Source of the DNA: Actinophytocola sp036555685
GTDB lineage: Bacteria; Actinomycetota; Actinomycetes; Mycobacteriales; Pseudonocardiaceae
Reading direction: 5' to 3'
Assembly (NCBI RefSeq): GCF_036555685.1
Contig: NZ_DATBKY010000264.1
Span: 62,001-126,000 of the forward strand
Length of the DNA: 64,000 nucleotides
Positions 38,972 through 47,400 of the stretch are shown here, piece after piece. The notes under the pieces are model-generated. The model did not search any database. It saw nothing but the letters and a program-made list of their open reading frames with translations, and was not told where the DNA came from. A program made the translations under genes and the position numbers. How positions within the stretch are numbered: position 1 is the first letter of the stretch; each line of letters begins with the position of its first letter.

Positions 38972-40852
38972 TCAGCCGAGCTGCGTGTCCACAAAGCACC
39001 AACGCCACGTCTCGCCCGGCTCGTAGCTGCGCATCACCGGGTGGCGGCTGTCGTGGAAGTGGCGGGTCGCGTGGTTGCCCGGCGAGGAGTCGCAGCAGGC
39101 CACGTTGCCGCACTTGAGGCACATCCGCAGGTGCACCCACGTCAGCCCCTCCGCGATGCAGGCGGCGCAGCTGTCCCGCGCGCTCGGCTCCACGTCCTTC
39201 CACGGGTGGGACAGGTGCTTGCAGGAGCCGGCGGTCGGTGCGGGAGTACGCAGCTCCCGGTCGGTCTCGGGGAGCTCCTCGTCGTCCCGGTCGAGCATCG
39301 ACTCCTCGATGTCGAGCCGCTCCAGGACCCGGCGGAGCACCACGTCGTCGGCGACGCCGTTGTTGCGCGCCAGCAGCGCCTGCTCGCGCTCCACCTGCAG
39401 CAGGTCCAGGCGCATCCGGCGGTACGCGTCGCTCGGGGTCTCGGCCAGCGTGCTCTGCCGGCCCAGCTGCTCCCACGCGGAGTTCGTCCGGTCCTGCAGC
39501 CGGGCGCGCAGCCGGTCGACGACCTCCTGCGGGTCCTCCGGCCGCCGGATCTCCTCCAGCCGTGCCAGCGCCACGTGCCCCATGTCGTTGAGCACGGCGG
39601 CCTCCTGCAGCGCGTCCTCCGCCGGGTCGGGCGCCGGCAGCCGCAGTCGCCGGACCAGCCCGGGCAGCGTCATGCCCTGGACCACCAGCGTGCCGGCCAC
39701 GACGACGAACGCGGACAGCACGAGCACGCCCCGGTGCGGGGTGTCCGGCGGCAGCACGAACGCGGCCGCCAGCGTGACCACGCCGCGCATGCCGGACCAC
39801 GCGATCACCGCCGAGTACTTCCAGGGCCACGGGTGGCGCCTGCGTTTCCAGCCGAGCCGGGCGGTGATCCGCTTGGCCGTGCCGATGCCGATCAGCCACA
39901 GCACGCGCGTCACGATCGTGGCGACGAGCACGGCCACGCAGATGCCGGCGATCGCGATGCCGGAGAGCTCGCTGTCCGCGACCTGCTCGAAGATCATCCG
40001 CACCTGCAGCCCGATCAGCAGGAAGACCAGGTTCTCCAGCAGGAACTGGATGGTCTGCCAGTTGTGCCGGCTGGACAGCCGCGCCTGGCCGGAGAGGATC
40101 ACCGGCGCCTTGTGCCCGAGGATGAGCCCGGCGATGACGACCGACAGCACGCCCGACCCGTGCACCACCTCGGCGAGCATGTACGCCACGAACGGCACGG
40201 CGAACGACAGCGCGGTGTCGGTGACCATGTCGGTCAGCTTGTTGCGCACCCAGGCTGCCGCGATCCCCACGACCGCGCCGCCGGCCGCGCCGCCGGCGAG
40301 GGCCAGCACGAAGTCGATGCCGACCTGCCACAACGTGATCGACCCGGCCAGGGCGGCGATCGCGGTGCGCAGGGCGACAAGTGCGGCCGCGTCGTTGAAC
40401 AGGCTCTCGCCCTCGAGCAGCCGGACGAGCTTGCGCGGCATGCCGACCCGCCGCGCGACCGCGCTCGCCGCGACCGCGTCCGGCGGCGCCACGACCGCGC
40501 CGAGCGCGACGGCCGCGGCGAACGGCAGCCCGGGCACGACCGCCCACGCGACCAGGCCGACCCCGAATGCCGTGAAGACGACCAGCCCGACCGACAGTGT
40601 GGCGATCGGTCCGCGCATCTTGCGGAAGTCGAGCAGGGACGTCTGGATCGCCGCCGAGTACAGCAACGGTGGCAGCAACCCGACCAGCACGACCTCGGAC
40701 GAGAGCGCGTAGTCCGGCACCCCGGGTACATAGGAGGCCGCGACCCCGACCGCGATCAGGCACAGGGGCGCCGGCCAGTCGAACCGGCGCGCGAGGGCCG
40801 TGACGGCCAGAACCGCCACGACCAGCGCGACTATCTCCGCGGCGACGTGCAC
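38972..40852 (-). CDS. CPA1 Na+/H+ antiporter fused to a UBP-type zinc finger
   Basis: 626 residues from GTG 40852. The first 400 form about 12 membrane helices with the CPA1 motifs VVAPPDAVAAS (D125) and SLFNDAAAL (D154) and WSGMRGVVTLAAA. A soluble helical region of about 130 residues follows. The last 80 residues are a UBP-type zinc finger: CKHLSHPW, CAACIAEG, HLRMCLKCGNVACCD and HATRHFHDSRHPVMR supply the Cys/His ligands. In eukaryotes this finger binds free ubiquitin C-termini; bacterial fusions to antiporters have no established ligand. It lies 37 bases after the nucleoside-hydrolase-like gene. Confidence 0.9.
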   Translation of the reverse strand: MHVAAEIVALVVAVLAVTALARRFDWPAPLCLIAVGVAASYVPGVPDYALSSEVVLVGLLPPLLYSAAIQTSLLDFRKMRGPIATLSVGLVVFTAFGVGLVAWAVVPGLPFAAAVALGAVVAPPDAVAASAVARRVGMPRKLVRLLEGESLFNDAAALVALRTAIAALAGSITLWQVGIDFVLALAGGAAGGAVVGIAAAWVRNKLTDMVTDTALSFAVPFVAYMLAEVVHGSGVLSVVIAGLILGHKAPVILSGQARLSSRHNWQTIQFLLENLVFLLIGLQVRMIFEQVADSELSGIAIAGICVAVLVATIVTRVLWLIGIGTAKRITARLGWKRRRHPWPWKYSAVIAWSGMRGVVTLAAAFVLPPDTPHRGVLVLSAFVVVAGTLVVQGMTLPGLVRRLRLPAPDPAEDALQEAAVLNDMGHVALARLEEIRRPEDPQEVVDRLRARLQDRTNSAWEQLGRQSTLAETPSDAYRRMRLDLLQVEREQALLARNNGVADDVVLRRVLERLDIEESMLDRDDEELPETDRELRTPAPTAGSCKHLSHPWKDVEPSARDSCAACIAEGLTWVHLRMCLKCGNVACCDSSPGNHATRHFHDSRHPVMRSYEPGETWRWCFVDTQLG

Positions 40853-40889
40853 GGACCAATCATCTCCCGGGGTGGCGCGGTCGTGCCGC

Positions 40890-41798
40890 TCACCCGGCGT
40901 TGATCGCGTCGCGCACGAGGTCGCGGAACTCGTCCGACGGCACCGCCGGCTCGACGTGACCGCCCCGGGGCGCGAACACGCCCGTCTCGACCAGGTACAA
41001 CGCCGCCGCGTCGTCCCAGAGCCGGGTGCCCAGCCACTGGCCCGGGTCCACCCGCAGCGCGGTCCGCAGCAACCCCGGCATGCCGGCCGCCTCGAGGCCG
41101 GCGATCATCTCCGCGGTGGGGTCGTAGGTCGGCTCGGGTCCGGCGGGCGGCAGGTCGACGAACACCGCGCGGTGCAGCCGGCCCGTGGCGGTCCGGCACG
41201 CGGCCAGGTCGTACTCGCAGTTGAAGTTGTCCGGGTTGTTCTCCGCGAACGAGCGGCCGGACGCGACGACGTGCACGTCGTGGCCGAGGACCGAGGAGTA
41301 GCGCAGGTAGGAGGTCCACGGGCCCAGCACCAGCAGGTCGACCCGGTCGCAGCCGCGCACCGCCGCGCGGAGGTCCCGTGTCAGCCGGCCCGGGTCGCGG
41401 CCGAACGGGACGGCGTCGTGGAGGTAGTCGTCGATCCGCTCGGCACCCGCGCGGGCGGCCGGCAGCCAGTCGTAGGCGGGCGGGTTCGGCGAGGCCAGGC
41501 CCGGGACGACCGGTGGGGTGGCGCCGTGGCTCGCGAGGAACATCGACACCGCGGTCGCGCCGTTCTGCACGCCGGAGATGCCCTCGGTCGCGACGACGGC
41601 GCGGATGTCCCGCGCGGGCGCCAGCACGGCCAGGGCGCGGAAGTCGTCGAGGCCCGCGTCGGTGTCCACGACCGTGCACGCGGCCCGGGTCGCGGCCGGC
41701 CGGTCGCCGGCGAGCGTCGGCACCCCGATGCCGACCCAGGCGATGGCGAGCACCAGCGCGCCGGCGGACAAGGAGCGGATTCGTCTGCCTGCCACCAT
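40890..41798 (-). CDS. Secreted nucleoside-hydrolase-like protein
   Basis: 302 residues from ATG 41798 with GGGGG upstream. A hydrophobic N-terminus (LSAGALVLAIAWVGIGVPTLAG) suggests export. VVDTDAGLDDFRAL carries the DTDxGxDD calcium-binding motif of inosine-uridine nucleoside hydrolases, and LWDDAAALYLVETGVF matches the C-terminal block that supplies another Asp ligand. Between them the sequence is divergent, including a Cys pair (FNCEYDLAAC), so nucleoside specificity is uncertain. If active, it would cleave ribosides outside the cell. It may share a transcript with the antiporter gene downstream. Confidence 0.75.
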   Translation of the reverse strand: MVAGRRIRSLSAGALVLAIAWVGIGVPTLAGDRPAATRAACTVVDTDAGLDDFRALAVLAPARDIRAVVATEGISGVQNGATAVSMFLASHGATPPVVPGLASPNPPAYDWLPAARAGAERIDDYLHDAVPFGRDPGRLTRDLRAAVRGCDRVDLLVLGPWTSYLRYSSVLGHDVHVVASGRSFAENNPDNFNCEYDLAACRTATGRLHRAVFVDLPPAGPEPTYDPTAEMIAGLEAAGMPGLLRTALRVDPGQWLGTRLWDDAAALYLVETGVFAPRGGHVEPAVPSDEFRDLVRDAINAG

Positions 41799-41871
41799 TT
41801 TCTTACCCCCACGCGGTGAGATCGGAAGGCCGACCGATCATGCTAGCCCCGCGCGGGCCGGCGGCGAAGCG

Positions 41872-42735
41872 TCAGCGGCGGTAGGCGTAGTTGCGGCGCG
41901 GCGGTTCGGGGGCGGCGCGCGGGGTGCGGCGGGCGATGATGCCGCCGACGATCACGAACACGCCGCCGAGACCGCAGATCACCCACACCACGATCGACAT
42001 CCGCTGGGTGATCGCGTCGTAGAACGGCCCGGCGATCTCCGGTGCCGGGCTCTTCGCCGTGATCTGGCTGCGCGCGAGGAACCCGGCCAGCACGACCAGC
42101 AGCATGGCGACGACGAGCCCGAAGCCGGTGACGACGAGCGTCATGCCGCGCCGCGCGGAGGCCACGAGCCCGAGCACGATGAGCGCGATGGCGGCGATCG
42201 GCAGGATCACGCTCAGCTTCTCCAGCAGGTCGAACGCGGGCACGAGCTGGCTCACCGCGGGCCCCGACACGAGCTGCATCTTCGCGTCGACCGCCGGGAT
42301 CCGGTTCGCGAGCGGCACCCCGTCCGCGACGAAGCGCTGCTTCATGTCGTCGGCGACGACGCCCAGGTCGAGCACGATCGCGTCACCCTCGACGGCGACG
42401 CTGCCGCCGCCCTCGTCCCGCAGCAGCGCCACGAGCTGCGGGTGGACCTCGGTGTTGAGGCGTACCCAGGCGTCGCGGAACTGGTCGCTCGCGACGAACT
42501 TGTCGATGCTCGTGTCCACGAGCTGCCGCGCCTGCCCCGGCACCTTCTCATCCAGCGCGGCGGAGATCTGGTCGGCGACGGCGCCCTGCACGCCCGGGTC
42601 GTCCGCGAGCGGGGTGACGGCCTCGAGGTAGGCCTCGCGGTCGGTCACCTCGTCGACGAGCACGTAGGCCACGACAGCCGGCGCGGCGAGCAGGCATCCC
42701 AGCAGAACCAGCACGGTGGCTAACCCGGTACGCAT
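41872..42735 (-). CDS. Four-span membrane protein of unknown function
   Basis: 287 residues from ATG 42735. One N-terminal helix (LATVLVLLGCLLAAPAVVAYVLV), a soluble extracytoplasmic part of about 150 residues with helical character (ADQISAALDEKVPGQARQLVDTSIDKFV), then helices LSVILPIAAIALIVLGLVA, MTLVVTGFGLVVAMLLVVLAG and SIVVWVICGLGGVFVIVGG. The end is basic and Pro-rich. Codon 5 is TTA (42723-42721), so translation could depend on the rare leucine tRNA right at initiation. No family with known function is recognised. Neighbours give no clear clue. Confidence 0.75.
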   Translation of the reverse strand: MRTGLATVLVLLGCLLAAPAVVAYVLVDEVTDREAYLEAVTPLADDPGVQGAVADQISAALDEKVPGQARQLVDTSIDKFVASDQFRDAWVRLNTEVHPQLVALLRDEGGGSVAVEGDAIVLDLGVVADDMKQRFVADGVPLANRIPAVDAKMQLVSGPAVSQLVPAFDLLEKLSVILPIAAIALIVLGLVASARRGMTLVVTGFGLVVAMLLVVLAGFLARSQITAKSPAPEIAGPFYDAITQRMSIVVWVICGLGGVFVIVGGIIARRTPRAAPEPPRRNYAYRR

Positions 42736-42805
42736 CGGTAAACCGTAACGTTGCCGGTCCGGCCGTGCCGGGCCGGGCGCGCCCGCGCGTGCCGGCCGTG
42801 TCCGG

Positions 42806-43768
42806 TCAGGTCTCCAGGGTCCGCCGCCACACGTCGATGACCAGGACCGGGCGCATGCCGACCGACTCGTACACGCCCAGCGCCGGGGTGGTGTTGTTGG
42901 AGTCGACATGCAGCAGCGTGCCGGTACGGCCCACGGCGGCGTCGATCGCGAACGCGTGGCGCAGCAGGAACTTCGCGATACCGCGGCCGCGCGCGGGCGG
43001 CAGCACACCGACGGAGGCGACGTACCCGCAGCCCTCGTCCGCGACGAACTGGTCGTTGCACTCCAGCACGCCGGCGGGCCGGCCGGCCAGCTCGGCGAGC
43101 CACAGCTGCGTCCAGTCGAATGTGGACTTCCGCTCGAGCGTCTCCTGCCACGTGCCGAACGGCTTGGGCACGTTGCCGAAGTGCTCGGTGAAGGCCGTGT
43201 TCAGCACCCCGTGTGCCGCCTCGCGCACCGCCGGATCGGTGCCCTGCCGCAACGAGACGCCGGCCGGTGGCGTCGGCGGATCGGCCGGTCCGCCGTGGTC
43301 GATGCGCATCCGGTGGAACGTGGTCGCGACGGCCAGCCCGTGCGCTACCGCCTGGGCCCGCAGCCCGTCGTCGGCGCGGTAGACGCCGTGGTCGACCGTC
43401 ACCTGCCGGTGCCCGCGTGCGCGGCCGAGCTCGCGGGCGCGATCGAGCGACCAGCCGAACAGCCAGTGGCGGACGGCCGAACCCGTTGCCAGGACGTCGA
43501 TCTCGACGAGATCGCTGTCCGCCCGTGCGATCGCGGTCGCGTAGGCCACCGGCGTGCCGGCGGAGTCGAACACGAGACGCGCGTCATGGGCCGGCTCGAA
43601 ACCCGGCGCGGTGAGGTCGTCGCGCACGTCGTTCTCGGTGTAGTCGGCGAACCCCACGACGCCGAGCGTGTAGTCCCGGGCGAGTGCCGCGATCGCCGCC
43701 GCGTCGGTCAGCCGGGGCGGCCGGAAGACGAAGTCGCCGGAAAGAGCCGCCCTAGTTCTGCTCACCAT
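42806..43768 (-). CDS. GNAT-family acetyltransferase with two GNAT-like halves
   Basis: 320 residues. The N-terminal half (FRPPRLTDAAAIAALARDYT) looks like a degenerate GNAT domain. The C-terminal half is a complete one with VASVGVLPPARGRGIAKFLLRHAF (acetyl-CoA loop R-G-R-G-I-A) and LLHVDSNNTTPALGVYESVGM. Double-GNAT architecture occurs in mycothiol synthase MshD and in many antibiotic- or amine-modifying enzymes. This protein is not close enough by eye to call MshD. The start (ATG 43768, or GTG 43765) overlaps the end of the Excalibur lipoprotein gene by 17 bases, so the two are co-transcribed. Confidence 0.82.
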   Translation of the reverse strand: MVSRTRAALSGDFVFRPPRLTDAAAIAALARDYTLGVVGFADYTENDVRDDLTAPGFEPAHDARLVFDSAGTPVAYATAIARADSDLVEIDVLATGSAVRHWLFGWSLDRARELGRARGHRQVTVDHGVYRADDGLRAQAVAHGLAVATTFHRMRIDHGGPADPPTPPAGVSLRQGTDPAVREAAHGVLNTAFTEHFGNVPKPFGTWQETLERKSTFDWTQLWLAELAGRPAGVLECNDQFVADEGCGYVASVGVLPPARGRGIAKFLLRHAFAIDAAVGRTGTLLHVDSNNTTPALGVYESVGMRPVLVIDVWRRTLET

Positions 43769-44111
43769 ACGACTGCTCGCACGGAAGGCCGTCCTTGTCC
43801 GCGTCCCAGTTCGCCGGGAATCCCGCGTCCGCCCACGCGGCGTACGCTACGTCATACGAATATCCGGCCGCATGCAATTTCTGGCAGGGTGTCAGGGGCT
43901 TGTCCGGCACGGTCACCGTCGCGGGCGGCGGCACGTACACAGTGGACGGTGTGACCGTGACGGTCGCGGGCGGCGGGGTGCTCGTCGACGTGCGCGGCGC
44001 GGCCGTGCTCGTACCGTCGACGGGTTGCGCGCACGCCGCCAGTCCGAGCGCGATCACTCCCGACAGCGCGGCGGCGACGATCCGCGTACCCGCGGCGGAG
44101 ACGGACAGCAT
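43752..44111 (-). CDS. Excalibur-domain lipoprotein
   Basis: 119 residues from ATG 44111 with GAGGGGG upstream. The signal IVAAALSGVIALGLAAC gives a lipobox (Cys27). A Thr/Pro/Val-rich spacer (about 35-75) leads to a C-terminal Excalibur domain: PCQKLHAAGYSYDVAYAAW and DADKDGLPCE, the DxDxDGxxCE calcium-binding loop. Such domains are found on surface proteins of Gram-positive bacteria, often with nucleases, but none is attached here. The stop overlaps the start of the GNAT gene. Confidence 0.88.
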   Translation of the reverse strand: MLSVSAAGTRIVAAALSGVIALGLAACAQPVDGTSTAAPRTSTSTPPPATVTVTPSTVYVPPPATVTVPDKPLTPCQKLHAAGYSYDVAYAAWADAGFPANWDADKDGLPCEQSYGEQN

Positions 44112-44462
44112 CGAACAAGCCCCCTCGTTCTGGAATGGCGGAGCCCCGGTGCCGCGAGGGCATCTCCGGTAACCCTCGTGCCGTCCGTCGTGACGATCAC
44201 GCAGAGTGTTACAGCCGAGGAGAATGACTACGGAAAGTCGCGGCATACTTCTCGTGGCTCGCGGTAGTTCTTTTCCGACCGCGACCGGAATTGTTCGGAC
44301 AGTCGAATTCGACTATCGCGTGGCCGAATTGTTGGCACAGTTGCCCGAAACGGCGTCTTGTTTTCGGATCGGCGCTGGAGGAGGCTGTCGCGGGGCTGTA
44401 GCGGATCTTCGTTGCAGCGTGCCTTTTTGCGCGAACTGTCCGGTTTCTTTGGAGCCTGCAAA
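44112..44462 (+). promoter_or_regulatory. AT-richer 351-base leader of the Asp-box protein gene
   Basis: No gene is seen in this gap. From about 44240 the DNA is visibly less GC-rich than the surroundings. It contains a perfect 14-bp palindrome, AGTCGAATTCGACT (44301-44314), flanked by a direct repeat GAATTGTT at 44288-44295 and 44326-44333. GGAG at 44453-44456 can serve as ribosome site for ATG 44463. An in-frame TTG at 44358 would add 35 residues without signal character and is not preferred. The palindrome and repeats suggest a regulated promoter for the large secreted protein. The divergent Excalibur gene may also be read from here. Confidence 0.5.
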
Positions 44463-47400
44463 ATGGTCAAATTACGCGCTGTCGCCCGATTCAGATGTCT
44501 TGCCGCGATCTTGCTGGTGACCCCGCTGATCACGGTCACCGCGTCCGCGACGGCTGTCGCGGCGCCACCCGACGACACCCCGGTCCTGCTCACCCCGAAG
44601 GGGGAGCACGAGTCCGGCGAGGACGAGGAGAGCTTCGACAAGCTTCGTGACGCTTACTACTGGAGCCGGCTGCTGGCCGGCGACGACGAGCTCAGCTTCG
44701 AACAGGCCGCGACCTTCCGCAACCGCGCCGCCACCGCCGCGAACGGCGTTGCCGTGGAGACCAAGCGCGGCGCGGCCCGGGGCGGGACCTGGGCCAGCAC
44801 CGGACCGGACCCGGTCGTGCAGGTCGGCCGCACGAGCAACACCTTCGAGGCGGTGTCCGGCCGCATCGGTGCGCTGGTGATCCGCAACGACGGCACGATC
44901 GTGCTCGGTGCCGCCCAGGGCGGCGTGTGGACCTACGACACCGCCACCAAGGCCTGGACCTCGCGCACCCCGGACGCGAACACCCAGTCGGTCGGCGCGC
45001 TCGCCCTCGCGCCCAGCGACGACCGGATCATCTACCTCGGCTCCGGCGAGGGCGCGCTGTCCGGCGACAGCTACTACGGCGACGGCGTCTACCGCTCGAA
45101 CGACGGCGGCGTGACCTGGAAGCGGGTCTCCGGCGACCAGTTCAACGGGCAGTCCACGTCGTCGATCACCGTCGACCCGGGAAACCCGGACCACCTGTAC
45201 ATGGCGACCCTGCGCGGCCGCGGCGGCATCCGCCGGACGACAGCGCCCGCCGAGACCCCGTTCGGCGTGTGGGAGTCCCGCGACGGCGGCAGGCACTGGT
45301 CGCTGAAGAAGGGCACCACCGACGAGCTGCACGGCGCGACCGACCTCGTGATGGACCCGCAGAACCCGCGGCAGCTCTACGCCTCCTTCTGGGGCGACGG
45401 CATCTACCGCACCACGGACGGCGGCGCCACGTGGGCCAGTGCCCTGGGTGACCTGCCGAAGGGCAACTTCCTCGAGGGCGGCACGCGGTTCGCGCTCGGC
45501 CTGTCCCACCCGGCCGGCGCCGCGCACGCCACGATCTACACCGGGTTCGACTACTTCGACCTGGACGACGAGTACCACCCGGCGCAGATCTACAAGACGA
45601 CCGACGAAGGCGCGCACTGGACCGCGACGGGAACGGGCACCGGCGCCGACTCGGTCTTCGACTACTGCGGCACGCAGTGCTTCTACGACAACGTCGTCTA
45701 CCCCGACCCGACGAACCCGGACGTCCTCTACGTCGGCGGCTCCTACGGGTACGACAACTCGCCGCAGTCCGGCGGGATCTACCGGTCCAAGGACGGCGGC
45801 GCGACGTGGCAGAGCCTCGGGTACGACCTGCACCCGGACTTCCACGCGATCGCCCTGCAGCGGAACAACACGCAGCACATCGCGATCGGCAACGACGGCG
45901 GCGTGTGGCAGTCCGCCACCGGCGGCGGCCGCCCGGCGGGCGCCCCGCTGTCGGCCGTGGACTGGGAGAACCTCAACGGCACCGTCGACCCGAACACCGC
46001 CGCGCTGGTGCACTCGACGGGGCTGCGGATCACCCAGTTCACGAGCATGGCGACCGTGCCCCAGGTGCCCGGCCAGTACTGGGGCGGCACCCAGGACAAC
46101 GGCACACTGCGCAAGTCGCTCGCGAACGACCGGTGGTTCGACCAGGCCAGCGGTGACGGCGGGCAGGTGATCGTCGACCAGACGACCCTGAACGAGGCCA
46201 ACCCGGGCCTGCCGGCGTACGTGTTCGGCACGTACTTCGGCATCTCGCCCTACCGGTACGACCCGACCGAGGTCGGCACGTTCTTCGGCAACGAGGCCAT
46301 CGACGGTGGCATCGACATGAACGACCGGGCGGAGTTCTACATCCCGTGGGTCCAGAACCGGGCCGACACCAACCAGATGTTCCTCGGCACCTACCGGCTC
46401 TACCGGACCAACAACGCCGAGGCACCGTCCGCGGGCGACGTCCACTGGGACGTCGTCAGCCCGGACCTCACGACGGGTTGCCCGCAAGAGGCACCCAACG
46501 GCGCCCGCGGCTGCCTGATCTCGGCGATCGGCATCGCGGACGGCGGCGACGGCGCGTACGTCGGCAGCGACGACGGCGTGGTCTCGGTCAGCCCGAACGC
46601 GGTCACCGCGGACAGTCCTACGTGGACACGCGTCGGCCAGAACGTGCTGCCCAACCGGCCGGTCGCGCAGTTCGCCGTGGACCGGTCCGACTGGCGTGTC
46701 GCGTACGTGTCCTACGCCGGCTTCGGCTCGGCCACCCCGGGCCACCGCGGCCACGTGTTCAAGACCACCGACGGCGGCCGGCACTGGAAGGACATCAGCG
46801 CCAACCTGCCGGACATCCCGGTGAACTCGGTGATCCTGGACCCGTCCGCGGACGACACGCTCTACGCCGGCACCGACGTCGGCCCGTTCGTCACCACGAA
46901 CGGCGGGAAGTCGTGGAAGCGGCTCGGCAACGGCATGCCGAAGGTCTCGGTGTGGCAGCTCGACTACGACCCTAGCCACGCCACGCTCGCCGCCGGCACG
47001 CACGGCCGCGCGGCGTACACGCTGAACACCGGCGCCAACTCGCCGGCACTCGTCGTGTCCAAGTCGGACGACGGCACGCCGGTAGGCCCGGGCAGCGAGG
47101 TGCACTACACGATCACGGTGCGCAACGTCGGTAACGCGCCCGCGACCGGGGTGCGCATCGACGAGCCGGTCCCGGCCCACACGAGCTTCGTCTCGGCGAG
47201 CGACGGTGGCACGCTGCGCAAGGGAACCGTGCAGTGGCGCAACCTGAGCGTGCCGGCCGGCGGCAGCAAGTCGGTGAACCTCACCGTGCGGATCGCGCCG
47301 AGCCTGCCGAGCTCGGTCAAGTCGATCGTCAACGACGGCATCGTCGTGAAGTCCGACCAGGGCGTGGACGCCGACGGCAGCCCGCACACGGTCGCGATCG

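Noticed and set aside
42806..43768. Assignment of the GNAT protein as mycothiol synthase (MshD)
   Set aside because: It has two GNAT-like halves and a similar length, but the first half is too degenerate and the context gives no support.
44358..44462. Upstream TTG start for the Asp-box protein
   Set aside because: The added 35 residues would put a basic, Cys-containing segment before a normal signal peptide, and GGAG is well placed for ATG 44463.
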